A stretch of 64,000 bases of DNA from Occultella gossypii (GCF_019947135.1 NZ_JAGSHT010000013.1:186001-250000); one strand, 5' to 3'. Shown: positions 26,142 to 35,125, numbered from the stretch's first letter. The notes: a model not told the origin generated them from the letters alone. Translations and numbers: made by a program.

Positions 26142-26615
26142 TCAGTCGGGCAGGACCTCGACGGTCAGTTCGACCTCGACGGGGGCGTCGAGCGGGAGGA
26201 CCGCAACGCCGACGGCGGAGCGTGCGTGCACGCCCGCGTCACCGAAGATCTCCTGGAGCACGTTCGAGGCACCGTTGATCACGCCGGGCTGGCCCGTGAA
26301 GGAGGGGTCGGAGGCGACGAACCCGACGACCTTGACCACGCGGACGATCCGGTCCACCCCGCCGACCAGCGCCACCACGGCGGCCAGGCCATTGAGAGCG
26401 GCGACCCGAGCGAGCGCGGTCGCGTCGGCCGGGCTGACGAGCCCGTCGGCCTCGCCGACCTTGCCCGTGTGGGCCATCACGCCGTCGACCATGGGCAACT
26501 GCCCCGACGTGTGCACCAGGTCACCCTGGCGCAGCGCCGGCACGTACGACGCGACCGGTGGGACGACGTCGGGCAGCGCGATCCCGAGCTCGGCGAGGCG
26601 CGCCGATGCGCTCAC
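26142..26615 (-). CDS. RidA-family (YjgF/UK114) protein
   Basis: 157 residues. The GTG at 26615 overlaps the stop of the DUF4177 gene (GTGA). Family signature: VHTSGQLPMVDGVM, ALNGLAAVVALVG, VRVVKVVGFVASDPSFT, VARSAVGVAVLPLDAPVEVE-like ending. RidA proteins deaminate reactive enamines/imines; the sequence here belongs to the longer RidA-like subgroup with an N-terminal ARLAELGIALPD segment. Corresponds to Rv3678c. Confidence 0.88.
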   Translation of the reverse strand: MSASARLAELGIALPDVVPPVASYVPALRQGDLVHTSGQLPMVDGVMAHTGKVGEADGLVSPADATALARVAALNGLAAVVALVGGVDRIVRVVKVVGFVASDPSFTGQPGVINGASNVLQEIFGDAGVHARSAVGVAVLPLDAPVEVELTVEVLPD

Positions 26616-26767
26616 GCCTTCTCCCGCTTCAGATAGGCGACCAGTCCCTGACCATCAGGACCGGGCACCACCTGAACGAGTTCCCACCCGTCGGAGCCCC
26701 ACTGGTCGAGGATCGCCTTCGTCGAGTGGATGATCAGCGGAATGGTCGCGTACTCCCAAGTAGCCAT
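26612..26767 (-). CDS. DUF4177 small protein
   Basis: 51 residues: starts MATWEYATIPLIIHSTK, with core LDQWGSDGWELVQVVPG. This matches the short DUF4177 protein found between whiB4 and the RidA gene in mycobacteria (Rv3678A). Its stop overlaps the RidA start. Function unknown. Confidence 0.85.
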   Translation of the reverse strand: MATWEYATIPLIIHSTKAILDQWGSDGWELVQVVPGPDGQGLVAYLKREKA

Positions 26768-26784
26768 GCCGCTGATCCTAGGCT

Positions 26785-27132
26785 CTAGTTGTTGCGCGGA
26801 TCGACCCCTCGGCGCGGCTTCGTCGCCGGCCACTTCTGGCTGATCAGTTCGTTGATGGCGTTGCGATCCGTGTCCGCCAGTGCCATCCGCCAGGACTCCA
26901 CCGTGGGTGCGCGGCGCAACAGCGCGCGGCGCTCCCGCTCGGTCATGCCGCCCCAGACACCGAACTGGATCCGGTTGTCCAACGCGTCGACCAAGCACTC
27001 CAGGCGAACGGTGCAGGAGAAGCACACCTCCCGTGCCTGCCGCTGTGCCGCGCCCTGCACGAAGAGGTCATCGGGTGACTTCTGCGCACACGCCGCCTGC
27101 AGCGTCCAACTCTCATCAAAACGTACGTCCAC
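26785..27132 (-). CDS. whiB4: WhiB-family Fe-S regulator, WhiB4-like
   Basis: 115 residues from the GTG at 27132, chosen because GGAGG lies five bases upstream; a GTG at 27144 is an alternative. Four cysteines bind the 4Fe-4S cluster: AACAQ, then EVCFSC and LEC. FGVWGGMTERERR is the WhiB turn and basic region. The symbol rests on context: divergent from a bifunctional PBP and next to DUF4177-RidA, as for whiB4 (Rv3681c) and ponA2. WhiB4 responds to oxygen and redox stress. Confidence 0.88.
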   Translation of the reverse strand: MDVRFDESWTLQAACAQKSPDDLFVQGAAQRQAREVCFSCTVRLECLVDALDNRIQFGVWGGMTERERRALLRRAPTVESWRMALADTDRNAINELISQKWPATKPRRGVDPRNN

Positions 27133-27484
27133 AATGACCTCCACGACGAGACTGCCTGCCAGTCACCCGACAGGAGGGCCGTCGTCCCTGAAAAAATACA
27201 AGGACTTCGAGCGCTCCCCCTATGTGCGGAGTTATACACCTCCGCACGGACAAAAGACAGTCCCCACCGACCTGCGGACCGAACCGGTTCGGCAGGCGGT
27301 CGCACTCGGGCCTGTCCGGTTCGGCCCTGGCCGCGGATGCCCGGGCCATCGGGCGTGAGTGGGGACGGTCCTTCGATGGTGCCCCGGCCGTGTCCGGTTC
27401 CCCGAATGTGCGTGCGCAGGCGCGGCGTGCGCCGCGATGCGCGGAAGGGTGGCCACACCCGGAGCACAACGTATCCTAGAACGC
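27133..27484. promoter_or_regulatory. whiB4/PBP divergent promoter region
   Basis: 352 bp with no gene. Contains an A-rich run (tgaaaaaatac at 27189-27199) and a perfect inverted repeat, GTGCGGAG (27224-27231) / CTCCGCAC (27240-27247), around TTATACAC. The repeat is about 90 bp upstream of whiB4 and could be an operator. Promoter boxes cannot be fixed by eye. Confidence 0.5.
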
Positions 27485-29941
27485 ATGGCACCTCCTCCCC
27501 GGTCGACTTCGCGCGCCGTCAACGCGGCACAACTGGTCTCCCTGTTTCTCGCGTTCCTCCTGGTCGCGGGGGTCGGTGGCGTCCTCTCGGCCGGCTTCAT
27601 GATGCCGTTCGTGACGGCGGTCGGCGCGACCACCGAGGCCTCTACCCGGCTGTTCGACGAGCTGCCGACGGAGCTGGGCTCGGAGGAGCTGTCCGAGCAG
27701 ACCGTGATGAACGCCGCGGACGGGACCCGGCTGGCCACGTTCTTCCTCGAGAACCGGGTCGTGGTGCCGCTGTCCGAGATCTCGCCGTACATGGGTGCGG
27801 CCGTGATCGCGGTCGAGGACCAGCGCTACTACGAGCACGGCGGCGTGGACCCGGAAGGTCTCTTCCGGGCCGCAGTGCAGACCTTGACCGGTGGCGGGCT
27901 GCAGGGTGGCTCGACCCTGACCCAGCAGTACGTGAAGAACGTGCTCATTGAGGCCGGCCGGAACGCGAACGACCCGGCGGCCATCGAGGCCGCGCGGGAG
28001 AGCACCATCGGCCGCAAGCTCCGCGAGGCCAAGCTGGCGATCGCGCTGGAGCAGGTCCGCACGAAGGACGAGATTCTCGAGGGATACCTCAACATCGCGC
28101 AGTTCGGCCCGTCCCAGTACGGCGTCGAGGCCGCCGCCCAGTACTTCTTCTCGATCAGCGCCGCCGAGCTCAGCCTCGGGCAGTCCGCGATGCTCGCCCG
28201 GATCACGCAGAACCCGGCGAAGTGGAATCCGGTCAACAACCCGGAGACAGCGGAGGCGGGTCGCAACACCGTGCTCGGGCTGATGCTCGCCCAGGGAAAG
28301 ATCACGCAGGAGGAGTACGACGTCGCCGTGGCGCAGCCCATCGCGGACATGATGAACGTCTCGAACACCCCGGTCGGCTGCTCGAACGCCGGCACCGCCG
28401 CGTACTTCTGCGACTACGTCAAGTCCGAGATCCTGAACAACCCGATCTTCGGCGAGACCCAGGCGGAGCGGTACCAGTTGCTGGTGCGCGGTGGGCTGAC
28501 CATCAACACCACGATCAATCTCTCGATGCAGGCGCAGGCCTACGCCTCCCTCGTGGACGCGATCCCCGTCGATGACCCCTCCGGGGTCTCCACCGCCGTC
28601 TCCACGGTGCAGCCCAACACCGGCCAGATCCTCGCGATGGCGCAGAACACCCTCTATGGCAAACCCACGGAAGGCGCCTCCAGAACCACCGAGGTGAACT
28701 TCAACGCGGACACCAGATACGGCGGCTCCCGCGGATTCCAGACCGGGTCGACGTTCAAGGCCTTCGTGCTGACGCAGTGGCTCATCGACGGGCACTCCCT
28801 CAACGACAGGGTGGACGGCTCCCAGGGCCAGAGCTTCCCGAAGAACTCATGGGAAACGTGTCTGCCCGAGTACATCGACAGCAAACCCTACGAACCGAGG
28901 AACCTCGAGGGCATCGGCAACGGTCCGATGACCGTGCTCGCGGCCACCGAGCAGTCCGTGAACACCGCGTTCGTGAACATGGCGAACCAGATGAACCTCT
29001 GCGACCTCGCGAACACCGTGCAGGGCATGGGCGTGCACCACGCGACGCTGGCGCCCGGCACCACGTTCGACAACGGTTTCGAACTGAACGTGCTCCCGTC
29101 CATGTCGCTCGGCGCGAACGAACTGGCGCCGCTGACGATGGCCGCCGCGTTCGCGACCTACGCCTCCGGCGGCGTGTACTGCGAGCCGATCGCGATCCTG
29201 TCCATCCAGAACTCGGACGGCGAGGAGCTCCCGGTCCCGCCGCAGACCTGCTCGCAGGCGCTCGAGCCGAACATCGCGAACGCCATGAACTACGCGCTCG
29301 GCCAGGTCGTCGCGGACGGCACCGGCCGGCCGAGCCGGCTCTCGGACCGCCCCTCCGCCGGTAAGACCGGAACGGCGAACGACGACTCCGCGGCCTGGTT
29401 CGTCGGATACGTGCCCCAGCTCGCGTCGGCCGTCTGGGTCGGCTTCTCCGAGGGCACCGTGTCGATGCAGAACATCCGCATCAACGGCCAGTGGCACCGG
29501 TACGTCTACGGTGGCGCGATGGCCGCCCCGATCTGGCAGAACTACATGAATCAGGCCGTCCAAGGGTTGCCCGTGCAGACCTTCGCCGAGGCGGGCGACC
29601 GCGAGATCTACGGTGAACGCCGCCCCGTGCCGAGCGTGGCCGGACGATCCGTGGCCGACGCCACGTCGATCCTCGAGGGCGCCGGCTTCACGGTGCGGAC
29701 CGGGTCCACGGCTGCAGACGACAGCGTGCCGGCCGGGTCGGTCATCGGCACCTCGCCCGGCCCGAACAACCTGGTCACGCCGGGCAGCGCCGTGACGCTG
29801 ACCATCAGCAGCGGCCCCGCGCCCGAGCCACCCGCCAGTCCGACGCCCGACGACGACGACGACGGCGGCGGCGGCGGCGGTCCGGGCAACGGTAACGGCG
29901 GCGGCAATGGCGGCGGTAACGGCAACGGCAACGATGACTGA
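27485..29941 (+). CDS. bifunctional class A penicillin-binding protein (PonA2-like)
   Basis: 818 residues, ATG at 27485. Peptidoglycan glycosyltransferase and DD-transpeptidase. A membrane anchor (VSLFLAFLLVAGVGGVLSAGF), a GT51 domain with catalytic EDQRYYEHGG (Glu111) and QGGSTLTQQYVKN, then transpeptidase motifs S422-TFK, S491-V-N and K627-TG. A PASTA domain (VAGRSVADATSILEGAGFTV) follows, then a C-terminal tail made of Asp, Gly and Asn runs. Same order as ponA2 (Rv3682), which is needed under stress in mycobacteria. Confidence 0.95.
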   Translation: MAPPPRSTSRAVNAAQLVSLFLAFLLVAGVGGVLSAGFMMPFVTAVGATTEASTRLFDELPTELGSEELSEQTVMNAADGTRLATFFLENRVVVPLSEISPYMGAAVIAVEDQRYYEHGGVDPEGLFRAAVQTLTGGGLQGGSTLTQQYVKNVLIEAGRNANDPAAIEAARESTIGRKLREAKLAIALEQVRTKDEILEGYLNIAQFGPSQYGVEAAAQYFFSISAAELSLGQSAMLARITQNPAKWNPVNNPETAEAGRNTVLGLMLAQGKITQEEYDVAVAQPIADMMNVSNTPVGCSNAGTAAYFCDYVKSEILNNPIFGETQAERYQLLVRGGLTINTTINLSMQAQAYASLVDAIPVDDPSGVSTAVSTVQPNTGQILAMAQNTLYGKPTEGASRTTEVNFNADTRYGGSRGFQTGSTFKAFVLTQWLIDGHSLNDRVDGSQGQSFPKNSWETCLPEYIDSKPYEPRNLEGIGNGPMTVLAATEQSVNTAFVNMANQMNLCDLANTVQGMGVHHATLAPGTTFDNGFELNVLPSMSLGANELAPLTMAAAFATYASGGVYCEPIAILSIQNSDGEELPVPPQTCSQALEPNIANAMNYALGQVVADGTGRPSRLSDRPSAGKTGTANDDSAAWFVGYVPQLASAVWVGFSEGTVSMQNIRINGQWHRYVYGGAMAAPIWQNYMNQAVQGLPVQTFAEAGDREIYGERRPVPSVAGRSVADATSILEGAGFTVRTGSTAADDSVPAGSVIGTSPGPNNLVTPGSAVTLTISSGPAPEPPASPTPDDDDDGGGGGGPGNGNGGGNGGGNGNGNDD

Positions 29942-29986
29942 TCGCCCGCGCTACCCGGGGACGCTCTGAGCACCACGGGCGCGGCC

Positions 29987-30937
29987 GTGCGCCGCGCCAT
30001 CGGGATCGGTGCCCTCGGTGCCGCAGCGGGGCTCAGCTGGGCCCTGCTCGAGGCGCAGGCGTACACGCTGCGCCGGGTCACCGCGACCGTTCTGCCGGCC
30101 GGGGCACGGGACGTACGGGTGCTGCACATCTCGGACCTGCACCTGCTCCCGAGTCAACGGCGCAAGGTGGAGTGGCTGCGCGCCCTCGCGGACCTGCGCC
30201 CGGATCTGGTCGTCAACACCGGCGACAACATGGCCCACCGGGACTCGATGCCCGCGGTGCTGGAGGCCCTGGCGCCGCTGCTGAAGGTGCCCGGTGCCTT
30301 CGTGATGGGCTCCAACGACTACTACGAACCGGTACGGCGCAACCCCGCCCGCTACCTGCGTGACGACCCCCGGAACCCGGATGCCCCCGAGGCGCCGCCG
30401 CTGCCCGCCCGGGCGCTCGGCCAGGCGTTCAGCGCGGCCGGCTGGGCGGACCTGACCAACACCCGCGCGCAGGTCAGCGCGGGCGGCGTGACGTTCTCGT
30501 TCGTCGGGGTGGACGACCCGCACCTGGAGCGAGACCGCTTCCCGGCCGCCGGGTCCGGCGCCGGCGGCCCTCGCCGTTCCACCGCGGGTGAGCCCGTCGT
30601 ACGGGTCGGCGTCACCCACGCGCCCTACGTGCGGATCCTCGACGCGATGCACGCGGACGGCTGCAGCCTCATCCTCGCGGGGCATACCCACGGCGGGCAG
30701 CTGTGCGTGCCCGGGTACGGCGCGCTCGTGACGAACTGCGACCTCGATCCGGGCCGTGCCAGTGGTCTGCACGGCTGGCCGGGCGTACGCCCGGACGTCG
30801 ACGGCGGTGCCTCCGGGTCCTCCTGGCTGCACGTGAGCGCGGGGCTGGGTACGTCCCCGTTCACGCCGGTCCGGTTCGCGTGCCGCCCCGAGGCGACGCT
30901 GCTCACGCTGACCTCGGCGCGCGAACCCCGTAGTTAG
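29987..30937 (+). CDS. membrane-anchored metallophosphoesterase
   Basis: 316 residues, GTG start. N-terminal hydrophobic segment, then the calcineurin-like set: HISDLHL, NTGDNM, GSNDYY (in place of GNHD), THAPYV and GHTHGGQLCVPG, binding two metal ions. Rv3683-like. It lies 45 bp after the PBP and was probably once co-transcribed with it. The substrate, perhaps a lipid or nucleotide phosphate, is unknown. Confidence 0.88.
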   Translation: MRRAIGIGALGAAAGLSWALLEAQAYTLRRVTATVLPAGARDVRVLHISDLHLLPSQRRKVEWLRALADLRPDLVVNTGDNMAHRDSMPAVLEALAPLLKVPGAFVMGSNDYYEPVRRNPARYLRDDPRNPDAPEAPPLPARALGQAFSAAGWADLTNTRAQVSAGGVTFSFVGVDDPHLERDRFPAAGSGAGGPRRSTAGEPVVRVGVTHAPYVRILDAMHADGCSLILAGHTHGGQLCVPGYGALVTNCDLDPGRASGLHGWPGVRPDVDGGASGSSWLHVSAGLGTSPFTPVRFACRPEATLLTLTSAREPRS

Positions 30938-30965
30938 TCCAGCGCAGCCTCGAGCTGGGCCCGAT

Positions 30966-31361
30966 TCAGCGAAGAGGAATCGTGAAGGTCCGCTCACCGT
31001 TGTTGTCGCGGATCGTCACCTCGATCTGTTCGGCCTCACCCTCCGGGTCCTCGACCCGAACGGCGTGGTCGATGGCGAGACGGACGGCCTCGGGGTCCTC
31101 GGTCCGTAGGTCGATCACGACGACGACAGCGCTCGGCACCGCAGGTCCAAGCCACCCGGGCCGAAATCCCGTGGTCACGGACTCAACCGTCGGGGGCCAG
31201 TCCGGCTCGGCGGCCGGCTGCGGAAGCAACGAACGGATCGCCCAGGCCCCGAGCATCAAGGTGACGCCCACAACAAGCCCAGCAGCCACTGCGACAGCCA
31301 CGACCCGCAAACCTCGCAGAGGGACGCCTCGGGCCGACACGATCTCCACGGTAGCGAGCAC
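30966..31361 (-). CDS. small membrane-anchored hypothetical protein
   Basis: 131 residues, GTG start. One transmembrane helix (LRVVAVAVAAGLVVGVTLML) and an extracytoplasmic domain (VPSAVVVVIDLRTEDPEAVRLAIDHAV, EVTIRDNNGERTFTIPL). No recognised family. Codon use fits the surroundings. It is convergent with the phosphoesterase, 28 bp between stops. Confidence 0.55.
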   Translation of the reverse strand: MLATVEIVSARGVPLRGLRVVAVAVAAGLVVGVTLMLGAWAIRSLLPQPAAEPDWPPTVESVTTGFRPGWLGPAVPSAVVVVIDLRTEDPEAVRLAIDHAVRVEDPEGEAEQIEVTIRDNNGERTFTIPLR

Positions 31362-31514
31362 GGATGGTGGGCGTGTGGAGATCGAACGGACCTACAGAGG
31401 AGGTCGGATCCGCGCCGGGCGAGTGGACGAGCCCCGTGGCCCGGCGTGTGATCGTCCGCACACGAAGCCAGTTTCACTATGGGCCCCTGACTCCGCTATC
31501 CTGACTTGGCTCCC

Positions 31515-31589
<75 letters not shown>

Positions 31590-31617
31590 AGATTGTCGCT
31601 CGGAGAGCAACGCGAAA

Positions 31618-31645
31618 CAGGCCGGTCCCTCTCGGGGCCGGCCTG
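31618..31645. terminator. bidirectional terminator hairpin
   Basis: CAGGCCGGTCCC / GGGGCCGGCCTG with a TCTC loop; 12 pairs including one G-U. It lies between the tRNA-Pro (plus) and the end of the uracil permease gene (minus) and can serve both. Confidence 0.65.
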
Positions 31646-31671
31646 ATTCGCGTGCGGTCCGCGACGCGGGG

Positions 31672-32970
31672 TCAGTGGCCGTCGACCGGCGCATCCGCAC
31701 CGGTGGACACCGGCTCGACGGCGGTCCCCCGCCACCGGGAGATGGCACGCATCACGTGGTAGACGATCAGCGCGGAGGCGGTGCCGAGGGCGATCCCCTC
31801 GAACGTCAGCGAGCCGGCCACCCAGGTGTAGTTCGCGATGCCGACGATGAGCGCGATGCCGGCGGTGGTCAGGTTCACCGGGTCGGAGAAGTCGACCTTG
31901 GCCTGGACCCAGATGCGGGCGCCGAGCACGCCGATCATCCCGTAGAGCACCGTGGCCGCGCCGCCGAGCACACCCGCCGGGACCGTGTTGATGACCTCGC
32001 CGAACTTCGGGGACAGGCTGAGCACCAGCGCGAAGGTCGCGGCGGTCGCGTAGGCCGCGGTGGAGTACACCCGGGTGGCGGCCATGACGCCGATGTTCTC
32101 GGCGTAGGTCGTCGTCCCGGACCCTCCGCCGGCACCGGCCAGGGTGGTCGCGACGCCGTCGGCGATCAGCGCCCGCCCGGTGATCGCGTCGTAGTTGTCA
32201 CCGGTCATCGCGGCGACCGACTTCACGTGCCCGACGTTCTCGGCGATCAGCACCAGCACCACCGGGATGAACAGGCCGAGCGTCGCCAGGTCGAACGTCG
32301 GCGTGGTGAACTGCGGCAGCCCGACCCAGGCCGCCTCCCCCACCTTGGTGAAATCGATCTCGCCCCGCCACACGGCCACGACGTATCCCACGAGCACGCC
32401 GAGCAGGACCGCGAGCCGCCCGAGGATGCCCCGGAACAGCACCGTGATCAGCACGATCGCCGCGATCGTGACGATGGCGGTCACCGGGGCCGCGGACACG
32501 TTGCCCCAGGCCGCCGGGGCGAGGTTGAAGCCGATCAGGGCGACGATCGTGCCCGTCACGACCGGCGGCATCACGACGTCGATCCAGCGCGCTCCGGCCA
32601 CGTGCACCACGACGCCGACCAGCGCGAGCAGCACGCCGACCACGAGGATGCCGCCCAGCGCCGTCGACATGCCGTGCGTGCCCATCACGGCGCCGATCGG
32701 CGCGATGAACGCGAAACTCGAGCCGAGGTAGCTCGGCAGCCGGTTACCGGTGATCAGCAGGAACCCGAACGTCCCGATCGCGGAGAAGAACAAGGTCGTC
32801 GAAGGTGGGAACCCGGTGATCAGCGGCACCAGGAACGTCGCGCCGAACATCGCGACCACGTGCTGTGCGCCGATCCCGATCGTGCGCGGCCAGGACAGCC
32901 GCTGCCCGGGTCCGACCACCTCGCCCGGTCTGATCGTCCTGCCGTCTCGATACAACGTCCAACCCTGCAC
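31672..32970 (-). CDS. uracil/xanthine permease (NCS2 family)
   Basis: 432 residues; the GTG at 32970 has GAGGAG six bases upstream. Proton-coupled nucleobase importer in the membrane, about 14 helices. UraA-like features: GAQHVVAMFGATFLVPLITG, SSFAFIAPI, VLVLIAENVGHVKSVAAMTG and GGGSGTTTYAENIGVMAATRVYS (substrate-site helices). The region DRTLYRDGRTIRPGEVV-type N-terminal tail is usual. Uracil is the likeliest substrate. Confidence 0.88.
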   Translation of the reverse strand: MQGWTLYRDGRTIRPGEVVGPGQRLSWPRTIGIGAQHVVAMFGATFLVPLITGFPPSTTLFFSAIGTFGFLLITGNRLPSYLGSSFAFIAPIGAVMGTHGMSTALGGILVVGVLLALVGVVVHVAGARWIDVVMPPVVTGTIVALIGFNLAPAAWGNVSAAPVTAIVTIAAIVLITVLFRGILGRLAVLLGVLVGYVVAVWRGEIDFTKVGEAAWVGLPQFTTPTFDLATLGLFIPVVLVLIAENVGHVKSVAAMTGDNYDAITGRALIADGVATTLAGAGGGSGTTTYAENIGVMAATRVYSTAAYATAATFALVLSLSPKFGEVINTVPAGVLGGAATVLYGMIGVLGARIWVQAKVDFSDPVNLTTAGIALIVGIANYTWVAGSLTFEGIALGTASALIVYHVMRAISRWRGTAVEPVSTGADAPVDGH

Positions 32971-33110
32971 GGATGCTCCTCAGCGAAGTGTTCGGGCCAC
33001 CGGCCGGGACCCGTCCGGCATCGTAGCGGCGCCACGAGGACCGGCCCGACGCCCGTTGCCCCGGTAGGCCGCGCGGAACGCGCACCTGTGCCCGTGGCAG
33101 GATCGGTGCC

Positions 33111-33596
33111 ATGCCGATCCCCGACTTCGTCACGGACCTACGGCGGCACGTCGGGACCGAGCTCCTGTGGCTCTCCGGGGTGAGCGCGGTGGTGTTCGAC
33201 GACGCCGACCGGGTCCTGCTCGGGCGCCGCAGCGACACCGGCCGGTGGGCCGTGATCAGCGGCATCCTCGACCCCGGCGAACAGCCCGCCCTCGCGGCCC
33301 TGCGCGAGGTCGCCGAGGAGACCGGCGTGAGCGCGCGGGTGGAGGCGCTGACGTCGGTGCGCACCGGCGCCGCGGTCACCTACCCGAACGGCGATCGTGC
33401 GCAGTACCTGGACCTGACGTTCTGGTGCCGGCACACGGGCGGCGAGGCCCACGTCGCGGACGACGAGTCCCTCGAGGTCGGCTGGTTCGCGGTGGATGCG
33501 CTGCCGGAGCCGCTCACCGACTCCAGCGCGCAGCGCATCGCGGACACGCTCGCCTACCGGGCCGACCCCTCGGCCGGACCCGCCTTCGAGCGGTGA
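33111..33596 (+). CDS. NUDIX hydrolase
   Basis: 161 residues. NUDIX box GILDPGEQPALAALREVAEETGV gives the GX5EX7REUXEEXGU pattern. The N-terminal IPDFVTDLRRHVGTELLWLSGVSAVVF is typical of actinobacterial NUDIX proteins close to the ADP-ribose/MutT-like group. Substrate not defined by sequence. Confidence 0.88.
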   Translation: MPIPDFVTDLRRHVGTELLWLSGVSAVVFDDADRVLLGRRSDTGRWAVISGILDPGEQPALAALREVAEETGVSARVEALTSVRTGAAVTYPNGDRAQYLDLTFWCRHTGGEAHVADDESLEVGWFAVDALPEPLTDSSAQRIADTLAYRADPSAGPAFER

Positions 33597-33698
33597 GGCG
33601 ACGCCGTCGCCGCAATGCCCGACGGCGTCACGCCGGTTCGTCCGTCGCCGCGCCGGGGCACGTGGCCGGGTCTCGCAGGCCGTCCCGACGGCGGAGCG

Positions 33699-34766
33699 TC
33701 AGTTCGCGCGCCGCCGCGCCGCCGCGGCGGCCAGGTTCCGGAGCACCGACTCGGTCGTGTCCCAGGACATGCAGGCATCCGTGACCGACTGGCCGTAGGT
33801 GAGCCCCGTCGACGCCGGCTCCTGCCGCCCGGCCACCAGGAAGCTCTCCAGCATCACCCCGGCCACACCGCGCTCCCCCGCCGCGACGATCTGCGCGATC
33901 TCCCGGGCCACCTCGGCCTGGCGGACGTGGTCCTTGCCACTGTTGCCGTGGCTGGCGTCCACCACGAGGCGCCGGGCCAGGCCGGACCGCTCGAGCACGT
34001 CGAGGGCGGCCGTGAGCGCGGGCGGGGCGTAGTTCGGTCCCCGTCGGCCGCCACGCAGGATCACGTGGGAGTCAGGGTTGCCCGCGGTGTTGACGACGGC
34101 GGCCCGGCCGGCCGCGTCCACGCCGAGGAAGGTCTGCGGTGCGGACGCGGCGACGCAACCGTCCGCGGCCACCTGGACGTCGCCGTCGGAGGAGTTCTTG
34201 AACCCGATCGGCATGGACAGCCCGGAGGCCAGCTGCCGATGCACCTGGGACTCGACCGTGCGCGCCCCGATCGCGCCGTAGCTGACGGTGTCCGCGATGT
34301 ACTGCGGCGAGGTCGTCTCGAGGAACTCGCACCCGGCGCTCACGCCCGCGGCGAGCACGTCGAGCAGCACGGTGCGGGCCAGGCGCAGGCCACGCGGGAT
34401 GTCGTAGCTGCCATCGAGCCCGGGGTCGTTGATCAGGCCCTTCCAGCCCGTGGTGGTGCGGGGCTTCTCGAAGTAGACCCGCATCACCACGTGCAGGTCG
34501 TCGCTCAGCTCCGCCGCGAGCGCGGAGAGCCGGTGGGCGTACTCCACTGCCGCGACCGGGTCGTGCACCGAGCACGGGCCGACCACCGCGAGCAGGCGGT
34601 CGTCCCGGCCGGCGAGGATGTCCTGCGTGTGTGCGCGGGAGCGGGCCACCAGGTCGGCGGTCGCGTCCGGCAGCGGCTGCTCGGCGAGCACCTCGCTCGG
34701 GGTCGGCAGCGGCTCCATGCGCAGCACGCGCAGGTCGTTCGTGCGTTCGGTCTGGATGGGGTTCAT
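33699..34766 (-). CDS. 3-deoxy-7-phosphoheptulonate synthase (class I, AroFGH type)
   Basis: 355 residues, ATG at 34766. Condenses PEP and erythrose-4-phosphate, the first step of aromatic amino-acid synthesis. Class I features: VVGPCSVHDPVAA, RVYFEKPRTTTGWKGLINDP, DTVSYGAIGARTVESQ, MPIGFKNSSDG, VILRGG and VDASHGNS. Its leader encodes a 20-residue peptide with Tyr-Trp-Phe (34884-34946), which suggests attenuation by aromatic tRNA charging. Confidence 0.94.
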   Translation of the reverse strand: MNPIQTERTNDLRVLRMEPLPTPSEVLAEQPLPDATADLVARSRAHTQDILAGRDDRLLAVVGPCSVHDPVAAVEYAHRLSALAAELSDDLHVVMRVYFEKPRTTTGWKGLINDPGLDGSYDIPRGLRLARTVLLDVLAAGVSAGCEFLETTSPQYIADTVSYGAIGARTVESQVHRQLASGLSMPIGFKNSSDGDVQVAADGCVAASAPQTFLGVDAAGRAAVVNTAGNPDSHVILRGGRRGPNYAPPALTAALDVLERSGLARRLVVDASHGNSGKDHVRQAEVAREIAQIVAAGERGVAGVMLESFLVAGRQEPASTGLTYGQSVTDACMSWDTTESVLRNLAAAAARRRAN

Positions 34767-34883
34767 CTCCGGGGTGTCCTTCCGGTCCGGGCGGATCACC
34801 CCAGGTCCCGGAGCGCCCGCCTCAATGGCGAAAGGGCGGGACCGGTAATGGTCCACGCCCTGTGTCGGCTCCGGTTGCGCGCG
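34767..34883 (-). promoter_or_regulatory. attenuator-like region of the DAHP synthase gene
   Basis: On the minus strand, segment B (34834-34843, ggtcccgccc) can pair with A upstream (34850-34860, gggcgtggacc) or with C downstream (34804-34821, ggcgggc and cgggacc parts), so the two hairpins exclude each other. In addition 34862-34869 pairs with 34909-34916 inside the leader peptide gene, a stem that grows to about 12 bp with one mismatch. No U-run follows, so the outcome could be Rho-dependent termination or translation control. Confidence 0.6.
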
Positions 34884-34946
34884 TCAGTGGCTGAGCGCGA
34901 CGGCCGGGGCCGACACGCTAAACCAATACTGCTGTGCGCAACGCAT
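34884..34946 (-). CDS. aromatic leader peptide (Tyr-Trp-Phe)
   Basis: 20 residues: MRCAQQ-YWF-SVSAPAVALSH. Codons 7-9 are TAT TGG TTT, one for each aromatic amino acid. A TATCCT -10 hexamer (34953-34958) lies six bases before the ATG, so the transcript is probably leaderless. A ribosome stalled at codons 7-9 would cover 34909-34916, one arm of the downstream stem. Comparable to the aroR leader of Corynebacterium glutamicum in principle. Confidence 0.75.
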   Translation of the reverse strand: MRCAQQYWFSVSAPAVALSH

Positions 34947-35016
34947 GAGGTGAGGATACACACCCGGTGAGGCTGCGCCGTCGGGCGTCTCACCACACCC
35001 GGACCCAGATACCCGG

Positions 35017-35118
35017 GCGGCGTGCCGTCCCCGCGCCTAGCCTTGGGGTGGGGCCCCAACGACAGGTGCGGCGTGCCATCCGCGCACCTAGCCTTGGGGT
35101 GGGGCCCCAACGACAGGA
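35017..35118. repeat. two 51-bp tandem repeats upstream of SDR gene
   Basis: Copies start at 35017 and 35068 (gcggcgtgcc in both) and share ctagccttggggtggggccc and a TTGGGG/CCCCAA hairpin. The second copy supplies the AGGAG ribosome site of the SDR gene. The duplication may have copied part of a promoter/leader. Confidence 0.9.
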
Positions 35119-35125
35119 GAGCGCG

